Shown here: piece by piece, positions 57,096 through 64,000 of the stretch | How positions within the stretch are numbered: the stretch's first letter is position 1 | Layout: each line of letters starts with the position of its first letter | Origin: Massilia mucilaginosa | Lineage (GTDB): Bacteria; Pseudomonadota; Gammaproteobacteria; Burkholderiales; Burkholderiaceae_D | DNA length: 64,000 nucleotides | Assembly (NCBI RefSeq): GCF_011682145.1 | Contig: NZ_WHJH01000034.1 | Span: 1 to 64,000 of the forward strand | Direction: 5' to 3' | Program-made: the position numbers and the translations under genes | Notes under the pieces: model-generated | Databases searched by the model: none | Seen by the model: only the letters and a program-made list of their open reading frames with translations | Told to the model about the DNA's origin: nothing

Positions 57096-58229
57096 ATGTT
57101 GCACGAATTTTTGTCGAATCACCGCGACGAGCTGGCAGCGCGTTGCCGCACCAAGGTCGGAAACCGTCCCGGCCGCTCGGCGACGGAAGCGCAACTGCAA
57201 AACGGCATTCCCATGTTTCTCGATCAATTGATCCGGACCCTGCGCGTTGAACAGTCGCCCGAACCGCACCTGAGCGAACTCATTTCCGGGCCGGCGGGCG
57301 GCGGCGTGGCGCTGTCCGAAGTGAGCGTGTCGGCGGCCCAGCACGGCAAGGAATTGATGGAACTGGGCCTGACGGTCGACCAGGTCGTGCACGACTACGG
57401 CGACCTGTGCCAGTCGATTACCGACCTGGCCTTCGAGCACGACGCGCCGTTCGCGGTCGATGAATTCCGTACCCTGAACCGCTGTCTGGACAACGCCATT
57501 TCCGACGCCGTATCGGAATTCAGTTATCAACGCGACGGCCTCAACGACGTGATGAATGCCGCACACAGCAATCGGCAAATGGGATTTTTCGCCCACGAAC
57601 TGCGCAATTTGCTCGGCACTGCGTCGCTGGCGTTCGCCGCGGCGAAAGCGGGCAATCTCAACCTGGCCGGCGCCACCGGATCGATTCTCGAGCGCAGCCT
57701 GACCAGCCTCGACAAGATGATCGCCAATTCGATCCAGGATGTGCGCGTCACGGCGATGCGCGAGGCAAGCCTGGACGCCTTTTCCCTGGCCTCATTCATC
57801 CAGGAGATTTACGACGCCGCCGCGCTCTCGGCCGTCATGTATGGCTGTACCTTCCGCATTCTTCCGGTCGAGCCCGAGCTGGCGGTGCGCGGCACGCGCG
57901 ACCTGCTCATCGCGGCGGTGGCCAACCTGTTGCAGAACGCTTTCAAATTCACCAAGCCCGGCACCGAAGTGTTGCTGACCGCGTATGCGCAGGGCGACCG
58001 CATCCTGATCGATGTCAAGGATCACTGCGGCGGCCTGGCGGCCGGGGTCGAAGAAACCATGTTCCTGCCGTTTTCCCAGTCGGGCGCCAACCGCACCGGG
58101 ATCGGTCTCGGCCTGACCATCGCCAAACAGACGGTGGCGTCGAATGGCGGCACCCTGACCGTCCATAGCCTGAAAGGGGTCGGCTGCGTGTTTACCATCA
58201 GCCTGCCGCGCAACAGCATGCCCACGTAA
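57096..58229 (+). CDS. Soluble histidine kinase with RsbRD-like N-terminus
   Basis: 377 residues starting at MLHEFLSNHRDELAAR, chosen because GGAG lies 6 bp upstream (longer readings begin with TTG). N-terminal ~150 residues are helical and resemble the RsbRD_N-type sensory domain (LTVDQVVHDYGDLCQSITDLAFE). DHp His in FFAHELRNLLG, then a HATPase domain with NLLQNAFKFT and GIGLGLTIAKQTVASNGG; the G1 box is unusual (DHCGGL instead of DNGPG-like). No transmembrane segment and no cognate regulator nearby. It converges on a second, architecturally similar kinase 18 bp away. Confidence 0.85.
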   Translation: MLHEFLSNHRDELAARCRTKVGNRPGRSATEAQLQNGIPMFLDQLIRTLRVEQSPEPHLSELISGPAGGGVALSEVSVSAAQHGKELMELGLTVDQVVHDYGDLCQSITDLAFEHDAPFAVDEFRTLNRCLDNAISDAVSEFSYQRDGLNDVMNAAHSNRQMGFFAHELRNLLGTASLAFAAAKAGNLNLAGATGSILERSLTSLDKMIANSIQDVRVTAMREASLDAFSLASFIQEIYDAAALSAVMYGCTFRILPVEPELAVRGTRDLLIAAVANLLQNAFKFTKPGTEVLLTAYAQGDRILIDVKDHCGGLAAGVEETMFLPFSQSGANRTGIGLGLTIAKQTVASNGGTLTVHSLKGVGCVFTISLPRNSMPT

Positions 58230-58247
58230 GGGGCCGCTGCGCGCGGC

Positions 58248-59390
58248 TTACCGCGCCGCCTTGCCGGCCGCGGCAATCCGCACCTTGATGGTGGTGCCTT
58301 CGAGTTCGGTCGAGCTGACCCAGATCTTGCCGCCATGGGCCAGAACGATCTCGTGGGTGATGTAGAGACCGAGGCCGAGATTGCCGCTCTGGCTGGCGCT
58401 GCGTTCGCTGGTGCTCTTCATGGCGAAGCTCTTGGCGGGATCGAACATGACGCGCAGCCTGCGCGGCGAAATGACCTCGCCTTCGTTCTGCACCACCAGC
58501 AGCACAGCGCCGCCCTGGCGGCTGACCGTGACCCAGACCGGACTGGCCGCCGCTCCGTGCTGGACCGCGTTGGCGATCAGGTTCGACAGAGCCTGGCTCA
58601 TGCGCGCGCGGTCCCAGCAGACGTCGATGTCGTCCTCGACATCGACCCTGAACTCGCGTTCCGGGTGAAACAGCTTCATCTCCTGCACGACCGAGCGCGA
58701 TTCGGCCGACAAGTCGTACGGCGCCGGCGTGACCGGAATGCCGCCGCCCAGGTGGCTGGTGGAATAGTCGAGCAGGTCGGAGACGATATCGCTCACCCGC
58801 TGCGTACTTCGCAACATTTGCGCCGCCACCTTGAGGTGGCGCGGCGCCAGCGTGCTGTCTTGCAGGATCAGCTGGGTGCCCATGCTGATCGCCCCCAGCG
58901 GATTGCGCACATCGTGGCCGAGAATGGCGAGGAAGACGTTCTGGGAATCGCGCACCATGGCCGAAAAGTGCGCCAGCGCTTCGGTCAGCGATTGATCGAT
59001 GGCCTCGTTAAAGCGCAGCATGTCTTGCAGGTCCGACGCATCGGCATGCTTGACCCGGCTTTGCCACAGTCTGAGCACGCTGGCGCGCAAGGCGCGGTAT
59101 TCGGCCATCAGTTCCTCGACCGTAAAACCGGCCTGCAAGCGGTCGCCCGCGTGCGCCTCGGCGGCGCTTCCGTCGGCGGCGTCAGGGGCATTTCCTTTCG
59201 ACTTGTCGATCCCTTGCTGGACGCTCTGGTAGGTATCGAGGTCGAGGCAGATCGCCTCCAGGATGGCCCTGGCATGGTCGCGCAACTGCGCCTTGGTGGC
59301 GGAATCGAGCGCATGCAGGGTGCCGGCGAAATCTTCCCACTCCTGCAAGATGACTTCGGTATGTTCGCTGATGAATTTGGAAAGGCGCAT
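58248..59390 (-). CDS. Soluble histidine kinase with RsbRD-like N-terminus, second copy
   Basis: 380 residues, ATG at 59390. N-terminal helical RsbRD_N-like domain (FTVEELMAEYRALRASVLRLW), DHp His in ILGHDVRNPLGAISMG, HATPase N-box NLIANAVQHG and G2 region GNLGLGLYITHEIVLAHGG. The G1 box reads QNEGEVI, with the usual Asp replaced, as in several RsbRD-linked kinases. It lies tail to tail with the preceding kinase; orphan with respect to response regulators. Confidence 0.85.
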   Translation of the reverse strand: MRLSKFISEHTEVILQEWEDFAGTLHALDSATKAQLRDHARAILEAICLDLDTYQSVQQGIDKSKGNAPDAADGSAAEAHAGDRLQAGFTVEELMAEYRALRASVLRLWQSRVKHADASDLQDMLRFNEAIDQSLTEALAHFSAMVRDSQNVFLAILGHDVRNPLGAISMGTQLILQDSTLAPRHLKVAAQMLRSTQRVSDIVSDLLDYSTSHLGGGIPVTPAPYDLSAESRSVVQEMKLFHPEREFRVDVEDDIDVCWDRARMSQALSNLIANAVQHGAAASPVWVTVSRQGGAVLLVVQNEGEVISPRRLRVMFDPAKSFAMKSTSERSASQSGNLGLGLYITHEIVLAHGGKIWVSSTELEGTTIKVRIAAAGKAAR

Positions 59391-59571
59391 GAGGTCCTGA
59401 AGAAGCGCAAAAGAGCATTCCCATCAGTCTACGCCGTTATCGCGGCCCCCGCCGGGCGCACGGCAGACGGGGCGCCAGCGACGGCGGCGCGTGTGGCTTA
59501 TTCACACTGTTGCTTACAGTGGGAAACAGGAACGGGTAAGATGGCTGGATACAGGGTGAAGAGGAGAAGCA

Positions 59572-60030
59572 ATGACGGCCGAGTTAGTGTTCGAAAGCAG
59601 GTTGAGCTACCACGTGCTGCGCCAGGAGGGCATTATCGAGCTCGACCCGGTGATCGCACTGCAACTGGAACTGACCGGCGCGCCCAAGATCTATGCCTCG
59701 GACTCCTTCATGATCAACCACGCCGCCTGGAGCATGACGATCCGGCGCCACAACCCGGAAAACCTGCCCCCGACCGAGCCGCCCGGCTGGGTCAATTACA
59801 AGGTGGCGGCCGGCAAGTCGCTATGCGTGGTCGACATCCACCAGTCGCCCGAGCGCTTTACCACGCTGCTCGACATGTTCAAGGGCGGGCACGCATCCGA
59901 AATCACGGTCATCGTCGATGGCCTGGCCGACACGGCCGATTACAGCAAAAAATGGGATACGGCGTTGCGTTCGAGCATGCCGGTCCGGTCGATCTGCTTC
60001 GAGTTTCCGCTGCCGCAGAGCGAGGCGTGA
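59572..60030 (+). CDS. Hypothetical protein next to the kinase pair
   Basis: 152 residues with AGGAG before the ATG. Alternating strands and helices (VIALQLELTGAPKIY, SITFEFPL-like RSICFEFPLPQ end) and no membrane segment; not recognised. It is divergent from the second kinase with 181 bp between the starts, so a shared control region is possible. Confidence 0.55.
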   Translation: MTAELVFESRLSYHVLRQEGIIELDPVIALQLELTGAPKIYASDSFMINHAAWSMTIRRHNPENLPPTEPPGWVNYKVAAGKSLCVVDIHQSPERFTTLLDMFKGGHASEITVIVDGLADTADYSKKWDTALRSSMPVRSICFEFPLPQSEA

Positions 60031-60195
60031 TGAAGCGGCCCGCCCCGGGCGCATTGATGCCGCGCACCAGTTGCGCGTGGCTGGCGCTGCCGCGCAATGC
60101 CGGCGATTCGTCGCTCATCATCGAGCTCCCGTAAAAAGGGCAGGCGCAGGCGGGCGTACATGCCCTGCCCCGCCCCACCCTGTGTGCGCGCGCGC

Positions 60196-61554
60196 TTACT
60201 TGACCAGCAAGTCGTTGACCGGCACCAGGTCCGCTTCGCGCAGCGAACCGGCCGCCGATTTCAGGCGCAGGCCGTTGAGGATGGTGTCGTAGCGCGCACG
60301 CGACAGGTCGCGCCGGGTCGAGTACAGCTGGCGCTGGGCGTTGAGCACGTCGATATTGATGCGCACGCCGACCTGGTAGCCGAGCTTGTTCGATTCAAGC
60401 GCCGAGTTGCCCGACACTTCGGCCGCCTGCAAGGCCCTGACCTGGGCCAGGCCGCTGTTCACGCCCAGGAAGGCCTGGCGCGCCACGTTGGCCGCGTTGC
60501 GGCGCGTCGCTTCGAGGTCGTTGCGGGCCTTGTCTTCGAGCGCGATGGTTTCGCGCACGCGGCTGGTGACGGCAAAGCCGTTGAAGATCGGCACGTTGTA
60601 GGAAATGCCGATGCCCTTGTTCTCGGTACGGCCCGACTGCTGGGTCTGGCCGGTCATGTTCTGGCGGCTGATGTTGGCGGTCAGGTCGAGAGTCGGATAA
60701 TGGCCGGCACGGCTTTTCTGGATTTCGCGCTTGGACAGTTCGTAGCCCAGCTGGGCGCCGACGACGCCGTAGTTCTGGGTCTCGGCCGAGGCCACCCACG
60801 GATCGATCACGGCCGGCTCGGGAGCGGCCAGCAGCACGCCCGGCTTGAGCGTGGCCAGGCCGGTCGGGGCGCTGCCGATGATCGCCTGGAGCGCGCTGCG
60901 CTTGTTTTCCAGGTCGTTGATGGCGGCAAACTCCTGCGCCACCACCAGGTCGTACGCGGCCTGGGCTTCGTGGGTATCGGTGATGGTCTGGGTGCCGACC
61001 TCGAAATTGCGCTTGGCCGAGGCGAGCTGCTCGGTGGTCGCGGTTTTCTGGGCGCGGCTCAGTTCCAGCGTATCCTGCGCGGCCAGCACGTCGAAGTAGG
61101 CTTGCGAGACGCGCGTGATCAGGTCTTGCTGGGCCTGGGCGAACTGGGCTTCGGCCTGGGACTGTTGCAGCTTGCTTTGTTCGTAGGTCTGCCAGTTAGC
61201 CCAGCGAAACAGCGGCTGGGTCAGCGACAGCGTATGGGTGGTGGTGCGCTCGTTGGCGCCGCCGGTGGTAACCAGCGCGCGGGTGCCGTTGGCCAGGGTA
61301 ACGGTCTGGCCGATATTCCACGGCGTCGATTCGCCGTCGTTCTTGACGATGCTGCCGTTCAGGCCCACGGTGGGCAGCAGCCCCGAACGGCCTTGCGGAA
61401 CCCGTTCCATGCCGGCCGCCAGGGCCGCGCGCGCGCTGGCGAACGCGGCGTCATTGGCCAGCGCCTGCTGGTAGACCTGGATCAGGTCAGCCGCCTGTGC
61501 ATTCAAGGAAAAAAATGCGCTGGCGATCAGCACGGCCATGAGGGGTTTCTGCAT
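60196..61554 (-). CDS. tolC: TolC-family outer membrane efflux protein
   Basis: 452 residues from MQKPLMAVLIASAFFSLNAQ with GGAG 6 bp upstream. Signal peptide, then DLIQVYQQALANDAAFASAR, the typical TolC opening, and the repeated helical-barrel segments (two copies around ...TRVSQAYFDVLAAQDTLELS... and ...NIDVLNAQRQLYSTRRDLSRA). It forms the outer-membrane channel for type I secretion and RND pumps. It is the last gene of a minus-strand series TetR-pcm-rhodanese-tolC. Confidence 0.94.
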   Translation of the reverse strand: MQKPLMAVLIASAFFSLNAQAADLIQVYQQALANDAAFASARAALAAGMERVPQGRSGLLPTVGLNGSIVKNDGESTPWNIGQTVTLANGTRALVTTGGANERTTTHTLSLTQPLFRWANWQTYEQSKLQQSQAEAQFAQAQQDLITRVSQAYFDVLAAQDTLELSRAQKTATTEQLASAKRNFEVGTQTITDTHEAQAAYDLVVAQEFAAINDLENKRSALQAIIGSAPTGLATLKPGVLLAAPEPAVIDPWVASAETQNYGVVGAQLGYELSKREIQKSRAGHYPTLDLTANISRQNMTGQTQQSGRTENKGIGISYNVPIFNGFAVTSRVRETIALEDKARNDLEATRRNAANVARQAFLGVNSGLAQVRALQAAEVSGNSALESNKLGYQVGVRINIDVLNAQRQLYSTRRDLSRARYDTILNGLRLKSAAGSLREADLVPVNDLLVK

Positions 61555-61672
61555 TGCATTCTCCATTGGAGTCATCAAAAAAGTTAAAAAAACTTGCAGC
61601 CCGGTGGTGGCCGACACCGCCGCCGCGCGTGATCGCTAGCGGCGATCACTCGTTGTAATCAATACCGCGTCA

Positions 61673-61996
61673 TCAATAGCGCGGCATCGTGCTGTCGACC
61701 TGCAAGGCCCAGGCGTGGATGCCGCCGCTCAGGTTGGTCACCCTGGCAAAACCGTTGCGCTCCAAAAAGGCCGCGACCTGCATGCTGCGCGCGCCGTGGT
61801 GGCAGATGCAGACGATCTCGGCGTCTTCGTCGAGTTCCTCGATGCGCGCCGGAATCGTGTTCATCGCGATCTGGGTCGATCCCTCGATCTTGCAGGTTTC
61901 AAACTCCCAGTTCTCGCGCACGTCCAGCAACAGCGGGCGCGCACGCGCGGGGTCGGCCAGCCAGGCGGCCAATTCGGGGGCGGTCATTTGCTGCAT
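61673..61996 (-). CDS. Rhodanese-domain sulfurtransferase
   Basis: 107 residues, a single rhodanese domain: LLLDVRENWEFETCKIEGS, then the active loop CHHGARS with the sulfur-carrying Cys, and LSGGIHAWALQVD. Related to GlpE-type proteins. It starts 12 bp after pcm and precedes tolC, an order often kept in this group. Physiological sulfur acceptor unknown. Confidence 0.93.
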   Translation of the reverse strand: MQQMTAPELAAWLADPARARPLLLDVRENWEFETCKIEGSTQIAMNTIPARIEELDEDAEIVCICHHGARSMQVAAFLERNGFARVTNLSGGIHAWALQVDSTMPRY

Positions 61997-62008
61997 GCCG
62001 GCTCCGCC

Positions 62009-62662
62009 TTAAAACGTGAAATGCGAGGACTTGACCGACGTCGACAGCATCTTGACGTTGGTCTCGAATACCTTGACCGTGTCGTACGCGGTCTCGGACA
62101 CGCGCGTGATCACCTGGGCCGTCATGACCGGAGCCTGGCCGAGGATGGCGGCGATGCGCCCGCCGACCTTGACCTGCTTCAAAAACACTTCCGGCAGGGT
62201 TTCCAGCGCGCCCGAGATGACGATGACGTCGAACGGCGCACCCTTGTCCCAGCCTTCGGCGCCATTGCCCAGTTCAACCGTGACGTTGCCCACGCCGGCG
62301 TTGGCCAGGTTCTTCGTGGCCAGTTCCTTCAGTTCCGGGTTGATCTCGACCGTGGTGACGTGGCGCGCCTTGTGCGCCAGCAGGGCCGCCATGTAGCCGG
62401 AACCGGCGCCGATTTCGAGCACATTTTCGTGCTTCTTGACCGCTACCTCCTGCAAGATGCGCGCTTCGATCTTCGGCGTGAACATCGCCTCACCGCCCGG
62501 CAGGGGGATCTCGGTATCGACAAAGGCCAGCGTCTTGTAGGTGGCGGGCACGAAATCCTCGCGCTTGACCACCACCAGCAGATCGAGCACGTCCTGGTCC
62601 AGCACGTTCCAGGGGCGGATTTGCTGTTCAATCATGTTAAAACGGGCTTGTTCGATATTCAT
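62009..62662 (-). CDS. Protein-L-isoaspartate O-methyltransferase-like
   Basis: 217 residues with the SAM-binding motif VLEIGAGSGYMAALLA and the PCMT N-terminal feature FVPATYKTLAF. It resembles PCMT methylating abnormal isoaspartyl residues, but proteins next to tolC in betaproteobacteria are a divergent subgroup, so the repair role is not certain. The second gene of the TetR-pcm-rhodanese-tolC series. Confidence 0.85.
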   Translation of the reverse strand: MNIEQARFNMIEQQIRPWNVLDQDVLDLLVVVKREDFVPATYKTLAFVDTEIPLPGGEAMFTPKIEARILQEVAVKKHENVLEIGAGSGYMAALLAHKARHVTTVEINPELKELATKNLANAGVGNVTVELGNGAEGWDKGAPFDVIVISGALETLPEVFLKQVKVGGRIAAILGQAPVMTAQVITRVSETAYDTVKVFETNVKMLSTSVKSSHFTF

Positions 62663-62835
62663 CTTGTGCTCGGTGAGGAAAAATAATAATCCGATATTTT
62701 ATCGTTGAACGGCCTCGGAACACACATCTTAACGATCCGGGGCCACCAATCGCCATAAATTGCGACAGTCTGCAGTTTAGAGGGAATGAACGCCCGAAAT
62801 CGGCGCCCTGGCGCTGGCCGCCCTGCGGGACGCCC

Positions 62836-63477
62836 TCATGGCGCGCGCGGCAGCAAGCCGTCGAGGGTCATGGTGAGGAAAGAATCGATGAAGGCGACCG
62901 GATCGAGTTCGGACATCTCGCAAGGGCCGACCGAGTGCTTCCACAGCATCAGCATGAGCATGGGAGCGATCAGGATCTGGGTGGTGAGGAACACGTCGAG
63001 CGGGCGGAATTCGCCCTTTTCGACGGCGCGCTCGAGCAGGCCGCTGATCATGCCGCTGCCGCGCAGGATGACTTCTTCGCGGTAGAAGATGGCGATATCG
63101 GGGAAGTTGTTCGATTCGGCCATGACCAGCTTGATCATGCCGGACGACTTGGTGGCGCCGGCGTTTTCCCACCAGGCCATCATAACGGCGCGCAACAGAT
63201 CGGCGCTGCTGCCTTCGAAGCTGGCGATCATGTCTTCGGCCGCGCCCAGGGCGGGCACGATGGTGTCGCGCACGACGGCCTTGAACAGCTCTTCCTTGTT
63301 GGTGAAATACAGGTACAGGGTGCCCTTGGACACGCCGGCGCGCTTGGCCACGTCTTCCAGCCGCGTGGACGCAAAGCCGCGCTCGACGAACAGGTCGAGG
63401 GCGGCGGCGAGCAATTCCTGGGGACGCGCGTCCTTACGGCGTTCCCAGCGCGGCTTCATCTCAAGGGGACATTGCAT
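62836..63477 (-). CDS. TetR-family transcriptional regulator
   Basis: 213 residues from MQCPLEMKPRWERRKDARPQ (M7 at 63459 is a close alternative). N-terminal helix-turn-helix: ALDLFVERGFASTRLEDVAK RAGVSKGTLYLYFTNKEELF, a textbook TetR motif; the C-terminal ligand domain is helical with many Met/Leu. It is transcribed towards pcm-rhodanese-tolC from a good promoter and probably represses its own operon, thereby linking tolC to a ligand; ligand unknown. Confidence 0.92.
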   Translation of the reverse strand: MQCPLEMKPRWERRKDARPQELLAAALDLFVERGFASTRLEDVAKRAGVSKGTLYLYFTNKEELFKAVVRDTIVPALGAAEDMIASFEGSSADLLRAVMMAWWENAGATKSSGMIKLVMAESNNFPDIAIFYREEVILRGSGMISGLLERAVEKGEFRPLDVFLTTQILIAPMLMLMLWKHSVGPCEMSELDPVAFIDSFLTMTLDGLLPRAP

Positions 63478-63510
63478 GGGGTCTATTCCGTAACTTACTT
63501 GCGAGTCATT

Positions 63511-63539
63511 AATATAGACCGATGGTTTCAACCCGTCAA
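63511..63539 (-). promoter_or_regulatory. Sigma70 promoter of the TetR gene
   Basis: Minus strand TTGACG (-35, plus 63534-63539), 17-bp spacer, TATATT (-10, plus 63511-63516): nearly consensus with ideal spacing. The predicted transcript begins around 63504, about 27 bp before the TetR start codon. Confidence 0.75.
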
Positions 63540-63558
63540 GTTTGGCCGCATTGTCGGG

Positions 63559-63620
63559 CGACAGATGAGTTTGCGCTAGCGACAGATGAGCTTGCGCTGA
63601 ACGACACATAAGTTTGCGCT
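63559..63620. repeat. Three 19-bp direct repeats, possible insertion-sequence end
   Basis: CGACAGATGAGTTTGCGCT at 63559-63577, one-mismatch copy at 63580-63598, two-mismatch copy at 63602-63620, spaced 21-22 bp apart, two helical turns. Such spaced direct repeats are typical of transposase-binding ends of IS21-type elements or of a regulator array. No transposase gene is present, so it would be a solo remnant; this assignment is inference. Confidence 0.5.
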
Positions 63621-63767
63621 GGCGAAGCGGATTGGACGGTCGCCATGAAAAATTGATGCCAGCAGTTCGTGGGCGCCACATCACTAAAGTGTCTATTTGA
63701 CTGTTCAAGAGGGCCTTAAATGTATAAAGTTGCCCCATCTGTAATATATGGAAAGTGGATTGACAAA

Positions 63768-64000
63768 ATGGTAAGTATTCAGCAACGCGCAGCACTTCAG
63801 CGCCAAATTTGGCAAATTGCCAATGTTGTACGAGGCGCAGTAGATGGATGGGACTTCAAGCAGTACGTACTTGGCACATTGTTCTATCGTTTTATCAGCG
63901 AAAACTTCGCCAACTACATTGAAGGTGATGATCCCAGCATCAATTATGCCGAACTTGACGATAGCGTTATTACGGATGAAATCAAGGATGATGCTGTTAA
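63768..64000 (+). CDS. hsdM: Type I restriction-modification methyltransferase subunit, 5' part
   Basis: The ATG at 63768 opens a frame that runs off the window after 77 codons. MVSIQQRAALQRQIWQIANV followed by GAVDGWDFKQYVLGTLFYRF is the standard HsdM N-terminal domain. HsdM methylates adenine within the target of the HsdS subunit. The sequence is much less GC-rich than the rest of the window, consistent with an acquired restriction or defence island continuing to the right. hsdS and hsdR are not visible. Confidence 0.88.
   Translation, partial: MVSIQQRAALQRQIWQIANVVRGAVDGWDFKQYVLGTLFYRFISENFANYIEGDDPSINYAELDDSVITDEIKDDAV

Overview
The window is one contiguous stretch of a high-GC chromosome from a betaproteobacterium, most likely an Oxalobacteraceae member of the Massilia / Duganella / Janthinobacterium kind. 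This is judged from gene order (purM-hda-HAD-pcnB-folK, then panB; nadK-recN-hemH-grpE-dnaK-dnaJ), protein sequence style, and families common there, such as DUF3138-type outer-membrane proteins and HAF-repeat proteins. I see no rRNA or tRNA gene, CRISPR array or intact insertion sequence. The first ~100 bases are long C and G homopolymers and look like an unreliable contig edge.

Left part (1-12,200), secreted hydrolases: two tandem S9 prolyl-oligopeptidase-type peptidases, a small YjbR-like protein, two near-equal-length penicillin-acylase-family (Ntn hydrolase) lipoproteins, a 6-phosphofructokinase with PPi-type active-site residues, and an orphan gene resembling the T6SS immunity protein Tai4. 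Housekeeping block (12,290-19,270): purM facing away from a translationally coupled hda-HAD-pcnB-folK operon, a DUF486 membrane protein, a small low-GC islet, a single-TM protein and panB.

Regulated lipid module (19,278-24,113): an NtrC-like sigma54 activator and its multi-pass membrane histidine kinase are transcribed away from a two-gene unit (unknown membrane protein plus fatty-acid-desaturase-like protein). A canonical -24/-12 sigma54 promoter and an upstream inverted repeat lie in the shared intergenic region. This is the strongest candidate for a self-contained, possibly undescribed circuit.

Polyamine module (23,983-38,368): a long minus-strand operon encodes glutamyl-putrescine metabolism (PuuD/SpuA-, PuuA/SpuB- and SpuC-like enzymes), a PotFGHI ABC importer, a DUF3138-type outer-membrane protein, a PuuC-like aldehyde dehydrogenase and a HAD phosphatase. 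A GabD-like succinate-semialdehyde dehydrogenase nearby could carry the carbon into the TCA cycle. puuB is absent.

Middle/right part: a MazG-like pyrophosphohydrolase, convergent alpha- and beta-carbonic anhydrases, and the heat-shock cluster. Two good sigma32 promoters are readable, upstream of grpE and of dnaK, with hairpin terminators after dnaK and dnaJ. Then come hemH, recN and nadK, a PQQ/sorbosone-dehydrogenase-like protein, OsmC, a TonB-dependent receptor interrupted by an in-frame amber codon, a KtrAB-type potassium system, a glyoxalase I, two convergent soluble histidine kinases, and a TetR-pcm-rhodanese-tolC series. The last ~300 bases change to lower GC, carry three 19-bp direct repeats and begin a type I restriction methyltransferase (HsdM): the probable edge of an acquired defence region that continues outside the window.
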